Positions 1 to 6,129 of a DNA stretch of 6,129 nucleotides are shown one piece after another (the first letter of the stretch is position 1; each line of letters opens with the position of its first letter). The notes under the pieces were generated by a model. The model saw nothing but the letters and a program-made list of their open reading frames with translations, was not told where the DNA came from and searched no databases. This DNA is from Gemmatimonadales bacterium (lineage in GTDB: Bacteria > Gemmatimonadota > Gemmatimonadetes > Gemmatimonadales > GWC2-71-9), in NCBI GenBank assembly GCA_013812695.1, contig JACCSZ010000391.1, positions 1-6,129 on the forward strand. The letters run 5' to 3'. Made by a program: the position numbers and the translations under genes.

Positions 1-1096
<1,096 letters not shown>

Positions 1097-1113
1097 GTCC
1101 GGGGGTTTCGCCG

Positions 1114-1512
1114 TCAGGCGTCCGGGGGTGGACCGCTCATGACCTGGCGCACCTCGATCGGCATGGTCAGCGGCGCACCATCGCGTCCAGGCGCGGCCGA
1201 GGCCTTGGCCGCGATCTCGTGCGCGCGCTCGGGCCGGTCGACCTCGACGATCCAGTAGCCGGCGAGGAACTCCTTCGTCTCGGGGAAGGGACCGTCGGTC
1301 ACCGGCGGCGCGCCGCCCTTCCCCGCCCGCACCACCCGCGCCTCGCCTGGCGGGGCCAATCCCTCGCAGCCTACCAGCTCGCCGGCCTCGGTGAGCTCCT
1401 GGTTGAAACGGTGCATGAAGGCAATGTGGGCCTGCAAGTCCTCCGGGGCCCAGGTGTTCACCTGGTAGTCGCCCGTCCCGCGCGGCGCGTGCATCATCAG
1501 CATGTACCTCAT
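1114..1512 (-). CDS. YCII-related (DGPF-motif) protein, ECF42 partner
   Basis: This is a 132-residue YCII-domain protein. The start reads MRYMLMMHAP, the DGPF signature is at residues 73-76, and it is followed by ETKEFLAGYWIVEV at 78-91 and an AAKASAAPG segment at 101-109. YCII proteins have a ferredoxin-like dimeric alpha/beta barrel fold. Their biochemical role in the DGPF branch is not established, so none is assigned. The ATG at 1512 is supported by a GGAG at 1521-1524, 8 nt upstream. The stop lies 17 bp before the proposed sigma start, so the two are probably co-transcribed. In characterised ECF42 systems the DGPF gene is also the main target of the sigma factor. I saw no obvious TGTCGA-type -35 element upstream, so autoregulation is inferred only from the family. 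Confidence 0.93.
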   Translation of the reverse strand: MRYMLMMHAPRGTGDYQVNTWAPEDLQAHIAFMHRFNQELTEAGELVGCEGLAPPGEARVVRAGKGGAPPVTDGPFPETKEFLAGYWIVEVDRPERAHEIAAKASAAPGRDGAPLTMPIEVRQVMSGPPPDA

Positions 1513-1616
1513 GGCTCGGTCTCCGTGTCGGGGTTGGCGCCGTGGATCGGCGCTTGTATTGAGGAGTCGGAGCCGCCGGCGCGCTCTCTACATCGCCATG
1601 GAGAGCCGGGAAGGTT

Positions 1617-1727
1617 CGTCGTTGTCATCCCGAGCGGAGCGATCGATCGGGTTGCGGAGCGAGTGACCCACAGGGTTCACACGCAGGCGTCGGCCGATCC
1701 CTCGCTCCGCTCGGGGTGACAACGACG
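1617..1727. repeat. Long imperfect inverted repeat (hairpin) of the CCCGAGCGGAGCGA type
   Basis: The arms at 1617-1642 and 1702-1727 match in 25 of 26 positions as inverted repeats. The one exception is 1628 T against 1716 G, which can wobble in a plus-strand RNA. After a symmetric 2x2 internal loop, six more pairs form (GATCGG at 1645-1650 with CCGATC at 1694-1699). The remaining 43-nt loop holds a smaller hairpin (GTGACCC 1663-1669 with GGGTTCAC 1673-1680, one bulged base). The whole is a branched stem of about 111 nt. It sits in the only sizeable intergenic gap, downstream of the HhH gene and upstream of the YCII-sigma pair. No T-run follows the stem on the minus strand, so it is not a classical intrinsic terminator. 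Similar sequences are, to my recollection, dispersed repeats in several soil phyla. Confidence 0.85.
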
Positions 1728-1755
1728 GCACGCATTGCTCCGCCGGATGAGCCTG

Positions 1756-2043
1756 TCAGGTCATCCGGAGCGCGCGATCCTTCCAGTTCCACCATTTCAA
1801 TAGTTCAGGCCTCGGTCGCGGCGTCCGCGCCGCGTAGACCGCACAGCGGAAGGTGTAGAGCACGCACGGATCCTGGCGGACGCCCCGAAGCCGGCCCAGT
1901 TGGACGTACATGCGTTCGGGATCGCGGCGCTTGAGGTCCGCGACCCGCCGCAACCCCAAGTCCCGGAGATCCTGGGCGAGGCTCGGCCCGATGCCAGGGA
2001 GGGTTTGAAGCTCGTCCGTCCGGGGGCGGCGTTTGGCGGTCAC
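1756..2043 (-). CDS. Helix-hairpin-helix protein of the 'pathogenicity locus' (Cdd1-like) family
   Basis: This is a 95-residue basic protein. A helix-hairpin-helix motif lies around residues 11-38, with LPGIG at 15-19 followed by SLAQDLRDLGLRRVADL. The conserved tail has a CVLYTFRCAVY segment at 60-70 and the characteristic LKWWNWKD at 82-89. This is the full usual length of the Cdd1/'pathogenicity locus' family, a name from early database annotation with no proven role in virulence. The HhH suggests non-specific DNA or nucleic-acid binding; the actual function is unknown. The frame stays open upstream to 2274, but that extension overlaps the DUF3291 gene and looks like shadow sequence. I therefore start at the GTG at 2043, which has a GGAA element at 2049-2052. 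The gene begins 17 bp after the DUF3291 stop, consistent with co-transcription. Confidence 0.85.
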   Translation of the reverse strand: MTAKRRPRTDELQTLPGIGPSLAQDLRDLGLRRVADLKRRDPERMYVQLGRLRGVRQDPCVLYTFRCAVYAARTPRPRPELLKWWNWKDRALRMT

Positions 2044-2060
2044 GGAGGTTCCGTTGCGGC

Positions 2061-2567
2061 TTACGTGGCGGGACAGGCGTCGTTCCGGGTCACGCCCTCG
2101 CGTGGGCTCGGGCGTCCATCCGGCGTGAACGGTTCCGTAAAGCTGAACGCGTGCGCGGTGGACCCGTGCTGTTCCAGGTGCGCCAGGCGTGCGACGGCCT
2201 CCGCGACCGTGGGCCGATGCCCCTCGGGTACGTACCACATGGCCACGTACATGCGCTCGAATCGCTCGAACCACTCGCGGCGACGTCGCATGACGGCTGC
2301 GTGGTCGCTCCGATAGACGTACGCCCGCACCGCGCCCAGATCGGTCCAGACCGAGAGGTTGATCAGCACCCGCATGTCGGCGTAGGGCCGGACGGCGGTC
2401 GCGTCGCCATCCTCGGTCTGGAGTCGCCAGACGAACCCCGGGCTCCGGTCCGCCAGGGCATTGATCTCGGGCAACTGGGCGACGAACTCCGCCATGATCG
2501 GTTCGGTCATCTCGCCGCGTGCACGGGCGATGTTCACCTGGGCCAGATGGAAGGTGGGCTCGGTCAT
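2061..2567 (-). CDS. DUF3291 domain protein (ABM-like ferredoxin fold)
   Basis: This 168-residue protein matches DUF3291. The opening is FHLAQVNIARARG (6-18), the middle has SPGFVWRLQTEDGDAT (42-57) and LINLSVWTDLGAVRAYVYRSDHAAVMRRRREWF (68-100), and late comes AMWYVPEGHRPTVAEA (109-124) with FSFTEPFTPDG at 141-151. The fold is predicted to resemble antibiotic-biosynthesis monooxygenases. No reaction is known for the family. The last 17 or so residues, after the usual PFTPDG end, look like a poorly conserved tail. The frame is open to 2648, but the ATG at 2567 has a very strong ribosome site and matches the family N-terminus. It lies 34 bp after the phosphoribosyltransferase stop and 17 bp before the HhH start. 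The protein contains no lysine. Confidence 0.9.
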   Translation of the reverse strand: MTEPTFHLAQVNIARARGEMTEPIMAEFVAQLPEINALADRSPGFVWRLQTEDGDATAVRPYADMRVLINLSVWTDLGAVRAYVYRSDHAAVMRRRREWFERFERMYVAMWYVPEGHRPTVAEAVARLAHLEQHGSTAHAFSFTEPFTPDGRPSPREGVTRNDACPAT

Positions 2568-2572
2568 GCGCT

Positions 2573-2579
2573 CCTCCTC
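2573..2579 (-). promoter_or_regulatory. Strong Shine-Dalgarno site of the DUF3291 gene
   Basis: On the minus strand this reads GAGGAGG, 5 nt before the ATG at 2567. It decides the start against the in-frame extension to 2648. Confidence 0.85.
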
Positions 2580-2601
2580 AGGGTGACAAAGAAAATGTAC
2601 A

Positions 2602-3219
2602 TCAACCCGCCGGCAGCCCGAGGTCCCCCAGCGGTTGCCCGGCCGCACAACGCGGACACTCGTCCGGAGTCCAGAGCTGGTACTCGCCGCGAGCTACCCC
2701 CTCCACGGCCACGTGCTCGCGCGTGAAGAAACCCGCGCCGACATCGCCCAGGATCAGGAGTGCGGCAGCCGCGACGGGCACGGCGCCATGAGCCAGAAGC
2801 TCCGCATACGTGCCGCGCAGGGCCGACCCGGCGCTCATCACGTCATCGACCATGGCGACCCGCCGGCCGCGCACCCGACCCCGATACGCCCGCGGCAGCT
2901 CGTAGCGAATTTGGTAGAGGCGGTCGGCCCGATCCGCGGCCCTCGACTCGGTGAAGCAGAACTCTACGTCGAGCGCGTGCGCCACGAGTTGGGCGAGGAA
3001 CGCGCCGCCAAGCAGCGGGCCGCAGATCACGTCGGGTGCGTGGCGGCGCAGCTGGTCGGTCAGGTGCGCGACGAACGGCGCGATCCGCCCGGGGTTCGCG
3101 AAGAGCGCATCGAGATCCAGCCAGAGCTCGCCGTGGTGGCCCGACTCCAGTTGGAAGTGGCCTCGCCGGGCATCGACCAGGTCGAGGAATGCGGGGAGTA
3201 TCGGCTCGGCCATCGGCAT
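2602..3219 (-). CDS. Orotate phosphoribosyltransferase-like protein (type I PRTase)
   Basis: This 205-residue protein has the layout of PyrE/OPRT. The N-terminal strand segment is GHFQLESGHH (20-29), matching the OPRT 'GHF.L.SG' region. The core is DVICGPLLGGAFLAQLVA (63-80), followed by FTESRAADRA (89-98). A textbook PRPP-binding loop, VAMVDDVMSAGSA, is at 121-133. The end is WTPDECPRCAAGQPL (183-197), resembling the CPxC tail of some bacterial OPRTs. Canonical OPRT makes OMP from orotate and PRPP in pyrimidine synthesis. The protein contains no lysine, although OPRTs use conserved lysines near the substrate and in the mobile loop, so the substrate may differ. The start ATG at 3219 directly follows the hydrolase stop at 3220; a second ATG at 3213 is possible. 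No Shine-Dalgarno is visible, suggesting reinitiation. Family call is firm; the exact reaction is uncertain. Confidence 0.85.
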   Translation of the reverse strand: MPMAEPILPAFLDLVDARRGHFQLESGHHGELWLDLDALFANPGRIAPFVAHLTDQLRRHAPDVICGPLLGGAFLAQLVAHALDVEFCFTESRAADRADRLYQIRYELPRAYRGRVRGRRVAMVDDVMSAGSALRGTYAELLAHGAVPVAAAALLILGDVGAGFFTREHVAVEGVARGEYQLWTPDECPRCAAGQPLGDLGLPAG

Positions 3220-4260
3220 CTAGCGGCCGTGCGGATCCAGGCTCGGCCATGGCTTCCGGTCTCTGACGTACGTGTCGAGCCATTGCAGGATCAGGCTGTC
3301 GACGTCCCCCCAGTATTCCGTCAGGCCGTGATCTCCGCCTTCGAACAGCACCAGCCGGAACGGATGACGGGTCTCGTAGAGACGCGTCGCCATGCGGAGG
3401 GCTTGCGACGCGTCGACCCTCCAGTCGCCGGTCCCGTGCAGCATGAGAATGGGCGTTCGTTTGTGGAGCCGGTCCGCCCAGTACACGGCTGAGCGCGCGC
3501 GCAGCGCCGAGTCTTTCGTTGCCAGGTAATCCGGTATGAGCTCGGCGAAGACGCCGCTCTCCATGTCCGGGCGGTGTCTGATCGTGTCGAAATGGTCGGA
3601 CACCCCAGCACCGATGACAGCGGCGCGGATCCGGTCCGTCCTCGCCAGGGCGAGGTAGGTCATCATGCCGCCGCGACTCCAGCCATACATGCCGATGCGA
3701 CTCGTATCGACATCGGATCGGGCATCGAGGACTGGCAGCAGATTGAGGACATCCTCGACGTCGGCACCGCCGAACTCCTCGCGGCCTTCGCCGCCGTCGT
3801 TGCCCCGGTACTGCGACGCCACGACGATGTAGCCGCGCGCCGCGAGGTCCGAGAGCTCGATCAGGTTCCGCAGCCCCAACTGGCCGAAGTCCCGGTTGCC
3901 ACCCCGGTTGTAGATGAGTGCCGGGTATCGCTTGCCACGCTCGGTACGAGGCGTGAGGAGGTAGCCCACGACCCGGTATCCGCCGCTGGCGTAGCCGATC
4001 TTCGTGACCCGCACGCCGGCGCCTCGGAGGCGGTCGAACCCTGGGCCGAACGCCTTGCGCGCGCGCGCCTGCCGTTCGGGTCCGAACGTCGAATCCGCTC
4101 GCTTGACCTCCGAAAACCAGGCATCGATGGTCTTGTGAGGGAGCCGGTAGGGCTCCTGAGTGAGGACGGTGCCATCGGGCACCGTTGCTGCTTGCTGGCC
4201 GCATACGCGGGAGTTGGTGACCAGGAGCGTGGCCAGGACGGCGAAGCAGATACGCTGCAC
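3220..4260 (-). CDS. Exported alpha/beta hydrolase, prolyl oligopeptidase (S9) family
   Basis: This 346-residue protein begins with a Sec-type signal peptide (residues 1 to about 21, hydrophobic ICFAVLATLLV, probable cleavage after VCG). It is therefore likely periplasmic or secreted. A short N-terminal region leads into the alpha/beta-hydrolase core: YPALIYNRGGNRDFG (112-126, oxyanion-hole region) and ARGYIVVASQYRGNDGGEG (141-159). The nucleophile elbow is GWSRGG, with Ser195. LMLHGTGDWRVD supplies Asp279 and EGGDHGL supplies His311, completing the Ser-Asp-His triad. Family members are serine peptidases or esterases; without the beta-propeller of full S9 enzymes the substrate cannot be named. 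The frame is open far upstream to 5391, but the signal peptide and a good ribosome site fix the GTG start at 4260. The stop abuts the next gene with no gap. Confidence 0.92.
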   Translation of the reverse strand: MQRICFAVLATLLVTNSRVCGQQAATVPDGTVLTQEPYRLPHKTIDAWFSEVKRADSTFGPERQARARKAFGPGFDRLRGAGVRVTKIGYASGGYRVVGYLLTPRTERGKRYPALIYNRGGNRDFGQLGLRNLIELSDLAARGYIVVASQYRGNDGGEGREEFGGADVEDVLNLLPVLDARSDVDTSRIGMYGWSRGGMMTYLALARTDRIRAAVIGAGVSDHFDTIRHRPDMESGVFAELIPDYLATKDSALRARSAVYWADRLHKRTPILMLHGTGDWRVDASQALRMATRLYETRHPFRLVLFEGGDHGLTEYWGDVDSLILQWLDTYVRDRKPWPSLDPHGR

Positions 4261-4268
4261 GGCGGGGG

Positions 4269-4274
4269 CCTCCC
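4269..4274 (-). promoter_or_regulatory. Shine-Dalgarno site of the S9-family hydrolase
   Basis: On the minus strand this reads GGGAGG, 8 nt before the GTG at 4260. It supports that GTG, immediately preceding the signal peptide, over the very long open extension of the same frame. Confidence 0.75.
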
Positions 4275-4313
4275 GATGCGACGGATGCTCTATGCGTCGC
4301 CTATGTGCACGGA

Positions 4314-4843
4314 TCAGGCAGCGGCCGGCACCAACTGTCCGCAGTGATGGCGGGTATGGATCTCCTGCAGCCGCACGAAGTCCGCGAGCGGCAGTCGGCC
4401 GAACATCGGGTGATCGATGGCCGGTGCCCCGGCGGCCCCCGCGTCCGTCTCGAAGGCCTCGATCGCGGCCCGCAGCCGCTCGAGCAGCACGTCCGGTGCG
4501 GCCGGCGTTGCGCTCGGCCGGAACGGCTCGGGCGATTTGCTGCCCGGAACGAAACGGCCGCGCCGGAGCACCGGCTGGAGCAGGAAGCGGCAGATCAACG
4601 GCCGCAACAGGCGCGGCGCGGCCATCCCGGACGCGGTGCCGTGCAGCACGGCGCGATTGTATTCGTACGCCCGGGCGACATGCTCCACCACCTGGCCCGG
4701 TGACCACTTGCCGGGGGCGCGCGGGCGGCGCCATTGCGGCGCTGGAACGTGCGAGCCGCCGCGAGAAAGGCGTCGACGGCTTCGCGGTGTGTGCGGAGCG
4801 TCGTGTGGAGGTCAGCCATGAGTGGGTCGGGAGCTGGTGGCAT
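4314..4843 (-). pseudogene. DUF1569/DinB-like protein, frameshifted
   Basis: Two frames together make one protein of about 176 residues. Frame one, from ATG 4843, reads MPPAPDPLMADLHTTLRTHR and continues as EAVDAFLAAART (residues 21-32). The second frame carries PAPQWRRPRAPGKWSPGQVV, then EHVARAYEYNRAVLHG, a LLRPLICRFLLQPVLRRGRF segment and the end HPMFGRLPLADFVRLQEIHT followed by RHHCGQL. That pattern (GKWSP, HP.FG.L, H..HH..QL) is typical of DUF1569, a DinB-related four-helix family with a possible metal site formed by His residues. The reading frame must gain one base near 4747-4748 (after the Thr32 codon) to join the halves. Apart from this the gene is intact, so it may be a recent inactivation or a sequencing/assembly error. 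Substrate unknown. A downstream ATG at 4819 lacks a ribosome site. Confidence 0.85.
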
Positions 4844-4847
4844 GGCA

Positions 4848-4853
4848 CTCCTT
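4848..4853 (-). promoter_or_regulatory. Shine-Dalgarno site of the DUF1569 gene
   Basis: On the minus strand this reads AAGGAG, 4 nt before the ATG at 4843. It favours that start over the ATG at 4819, which has no such element. Confidence 0.75.
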
Positions 4854-4931
4854 GCTGCCGCCGATAGTGCATGGATCGATCGCCCTGCGCTTGCAGCTGC
4901 ACCCCGGTGTGGCGACGACCCGCATCGGCAT

Positions 4932-5354
4932 CTATCGCTCGTCGAAGCACGCAGAGCTGGCCTGCACCACTTTCGCCGCCTCGCCGGCGCCGACGAACCG
5001 GAGCCGGATCGCGGTGTCCGGGCAGACCTCGGCGGACGCGTTGAACACGAATACCTCCACGGTATCCGCGTGTCGCCGGCCAACCCACGCTTGGGCGCGG
5101 CGAGCCCACGCCTCGAGCGGGCGGTGAGGAGTACGCGCAGCCGCCAGCGCCCAGGCGACGGCGGCGCCAGAGGCGGACAGGTCCGCGAGCGCGGACGAGT
5201 CCTGACGCAACGCGGCCTGAACGTACCGCCGAGCCGGAAGTGTGTAGCCCGACCCTGGCCAGTCGGCGGAGTACGGCTGGCGCCAGAGCACGACCGCCGC
5301 CAGCCCGAGCAGGACGAGGATGGTGAGGTACAGCGGAGTTCGACCGTTCGTCAT
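4932..5354 (-). CDS. Membrane-anchored protein of unknown function
   Basis: I do not recognise the family of this 140-residue protein. Residues 1-7 are polar and basic, and 8-24 (YLTILVLLGLAAVVLWR-like) form one membrane segment or an uncleaved signal anchor. The remaining 115 residues are probably outside the cytoplasm. The outer part begins with a helical stretch, YTLPARRYVQAALRQDSSAL (37-56), and ends in a beta-rich stretch (TVEVFVFNASAEVCPDTAIR at 98-117, then LRFVGAGEAAKVVQ). Its two cysteines, 111 and 136, could form a disulfide. The ATG at 5354 overlaps the stop of the upstream ABM-fold gene (ATGA), and a GGAGG sits 4 nt upstream at 5359-5363. Translation is therefore likely coupled and the two products may work together. 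An 88-bp gap separates it from the DUF1569 gene. Confidence 0.8.
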   Translation of the reverse strand: MTNGRTPLYLTILVLLGLAAVVLWRQPYSADWPGSGYTLPARRYVQAALRQDSSALADLSASGAAVAWALAAARTPHRPLEAWARRAQAWVGRRHADTVEVFVFNASAEVCPDTAIRLRFVGAGEAAKVVQASSACFDER

Positions 5355-5686
5355 GGATCCTCCCCCGCCGCCGGCTCGTCGCTCCCCGCATCCAGGACCT
5401 CGAAGTGCGTGACGGTCGGCTCCAGCTCCAGCAGGTAGCGCTTATCCTCGGGATAGTAGCGCGCCCGAGTCACGTCCTCACCGGCAAACGCCTGGATGCT
5501 GGCCCACGAGTCCCAGAGGGTGGTCAGAAGGTAATGGGTGACGTCGGCCTCTTGCCGGCGAAGGACCTGCACCCCGCGGTTGCCCGGGGTGCGCCGATAA
5601 TCGGGCAGGCCGCTCCGCAGGAGGTAGGTATGGTATGCGTCCGCATCCGCCGCGCGCACCCGGCCATGCCACTGGCGTGCGATCAT
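5351..5686 (-). CDS. Antibiotic biosynthesis monooxygenase (ABM)-fold protein
   Basis: This 111-residue protein opens with MIARQWHGRV and continues with DAYHTYLLRSGLPDYRRTPG (16-35), NRGVQVLRR (36-44), THYLLTTLWDSWASIQAFAG (50-69), ARYYPEDKRYLLELEP (75-90) and THFEVLD (93-99). This is the pattern of small stand-alone ABM-domain proteins with a dimeric ferredoxin-like barrel. Such proteins range from quinol or polyketide oxygenases to haem-degrading enzymes and non-catalytic members, so no substrate is assigned. The acidic tail after residue 100 is non-conserved. ATG 5686 is supported by GGGGAG at 5693-5698, 6 nt upstream. The stop overlaps the start of the membrane-anchored gene by 4 nt. Confidence 0.88.
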   Translation of the reverse strand: MIARQWHGRVRAADADAYHTYLLRSGLPDYRRTPGNRGVQVLRRQEADVTHYLLTTLWDSWASIQAFAGEDVTRARYYPEDKRYLLELEPTVTHFEVLDAGSDEPAAGEDP

Positions 5687-5752
5687 GCCGATCTCCCCGG
5701 TGTGCCGCCACGTGACCTTCCTCCAGTGCGCTTCATTGCGGGGACGTCCACA

Positions 5753-6109
5753 TCAGACGGTTCCGGCGCGTCGCAGCGTGCCGATGGCGGGCGGTACCAA
5801 GGCCCAGAAACCCGTCATGGGCTCGGCGAGGATGCCGATGCCGGCCACCGCGAGCAGCGCCCAGCCTGCCCACTGCGGCAGCGGGACGTCGGCGGTTTCG
5901 AGCCGGTCGAGGAGCCCGCCACCGAACAGCAGGCCCCACCCGCTTACGACGAACCAGAAGCTTAACTCACGGTCCGGATGCCCGGCTAAGGTATTCCAGA
6001 CGCCGCTGCTGAGCATCCCGGCAAACGTCCTCCGATACGTGAAGAGTCCCAGCGCGATATGCAGGACTCCGATGGCCATCAGCCAACGTCCGATCCAGCG
6101 CTTGCGCAT
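5753..6109 (-). CDS. DUF6463-like small membrane protein
   Basis: This 118-residue protein starts with a basic stretch (MRKRWIGRW) followed by about four membrane segments: roughly residues 9-25, 50-68, 80-97 and 98-112. Its pattern includes an HIALGLFTYR element at 17-26, a GVWNTLAGHPDRELSFWFV stretch at 36-54, GWGLLFGGGLLDRLE at 57-71 and EPMTGFWALVPPAIG at 96-110. This matches my memory of DUF6463-type proteins, whose function is unknown; the family name is tentative. ATG 6109 has a GAGAGG-like ribosome site just upstream, and only 20 bp of upstream sequence is in the window, so no promoter can be judged. A 66-bp gap separates it from the ABM-fold gene, leaving co-transcription possible. 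Confidence 0.82.
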   Translation of the reverse strand: MRKRWIGRWLMAIGVLHIALGLFTYRRTFAGMLSSGVWNTLAGHPDRELSFWFVVSGWGLLFGGGLLDRLETADVPLPQWAGWALLAVAGIGILAEPMTGFWALVPPAIGTLRRAGTV

Positions 6110-6129
6110 GCCGGAGCCTCTCGGGGTAC

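Noticed and set aside
1583..1606. Small inverted repeat (GCTCTC and GAGAGC) upstream of the YCII gene
   Set aside because: The stem is 6 bp with a 12-nt loop and nothing supports a regulatory role.
2044..2274. N-terminal extension of the HhH gene to 2274
   Set aside because: It lies over the DUF3291 coding sequence in another frame and is Arg/Gly-rich. The family N-terminus fits the GTG at 2043, which has its own ribosome site.
2843..4204. A 453-codon minus-strand frame overlapping the hydrolase and PRTase
   Set aside because: It is an Arg/Pro-rich out-of-frame shadow, with no domains or ribosome site.
4278..4300. Small inverted repeat (GCGACG and CGTCGC, 11-nt spacer) between the DUF1569 and hydrolase genes
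   Set aside because: The stem is only 6 bp, there is no T-run, and it lies just upstream of the hydrolase ribosome site. Chance in GC-rich sequence is likely, so it was not called a terminator or operator.
3220..5391. A 723-codon minus-strand frame that would make a giant fusion
   Set aside because: Only the last 346 residues are protein-like (signal peptide plus hydrolase). The upstream part is low-complexity shadow over the DUF1569 and membrane-protein genes, and a good ribosome site precedes GTG 4260.
5478..5711. A 77-codon minus-strand frame from GTG 5711, preceded by a GGAGGAAGG element
   Set aside because: It runs out of frame through the ABM-fold gene and has no recognisable pattern. 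The ABM start has its own site, though the extra purine-rich element is a curiosity.

Overview
This is a GC-rich (roughly two-thirds G+C by eye) bacterial chromosomal segment in which every gene I can support lies on the minus strand. The long plus-strand open frames, and several minus-strand ones, are shadows produced by GC-rich codon usage. The gene set is an ECF sigma factor paired with a YCII (DGPF-motif) protein, DUF1569/DinB-like, DUF3291, DUF6463 and ABM-fold proteins, a secreted S9-type hydrolase and an HhH 'pathogenicity locus' protein. Together with a CCCGAGCGGAGCGA-type inverted repeat, this suggests a soil bacterium, perhaps Gemmatimonadota or Acidobacteriota. That placement is a recollection-based inference of modest confidence.

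In the direction of transcription (high to low coordinates) the layout is as follows. A small DUF6463-like membrane protein (6109-5753) comes first. An ABM-fold protein (5686-5351) follows, overlapping by ATGA with a single-pass membrane-anchored protein of unknown function (5354-4932). Next is a DUF1569/DinB-like gene split by a -1-type frameshift (4843-4314), then an exported prolyl-oligopeptidase-family alpha/beta hydrolase (4260-3220). Its stop codon directly abuts the start of an orotate-phosphoribosyltransferase-like protein (3219-2602). A DUF3291 protein (2567-2061) and a short helix-hairpin-helix protein (2043-1756) complete this run. A 243-bp intergenic region with a long imperfect inverted repeat (1617-1727) follows. 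The last pair is a YCII/DGPF protein (1512-1114) and an ECF42-type sigma factor (1096 to beyond base 1, C-terminus missing).

Gaps are 0-88 bp except the 243-bp one, so genes 5' of the repeat could form one or two transcription units and the YCII-sigma pair another. The YCII-ECF42 pairing is a well-known arrangement and is the only functional link here I regard as firm. Three small ferredoxin-fold (dimeric alpha/beta barrel) proteins occur within about 5 kb: YCII, DUF3291 and ABM. They may belong to one stress or detoxification response, but this is speculative.

I see no rRNA, tRNA, CRISPR array, transposase, phage gene or recognisable defence system. The window is mostly an ordinary accessory/housekeeping neighbourhood. 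The points most worth checking are the complete absence of lysine in the OPRT-like enzyme, the hairpin-forming repeat and the DUF1569 frameshift.
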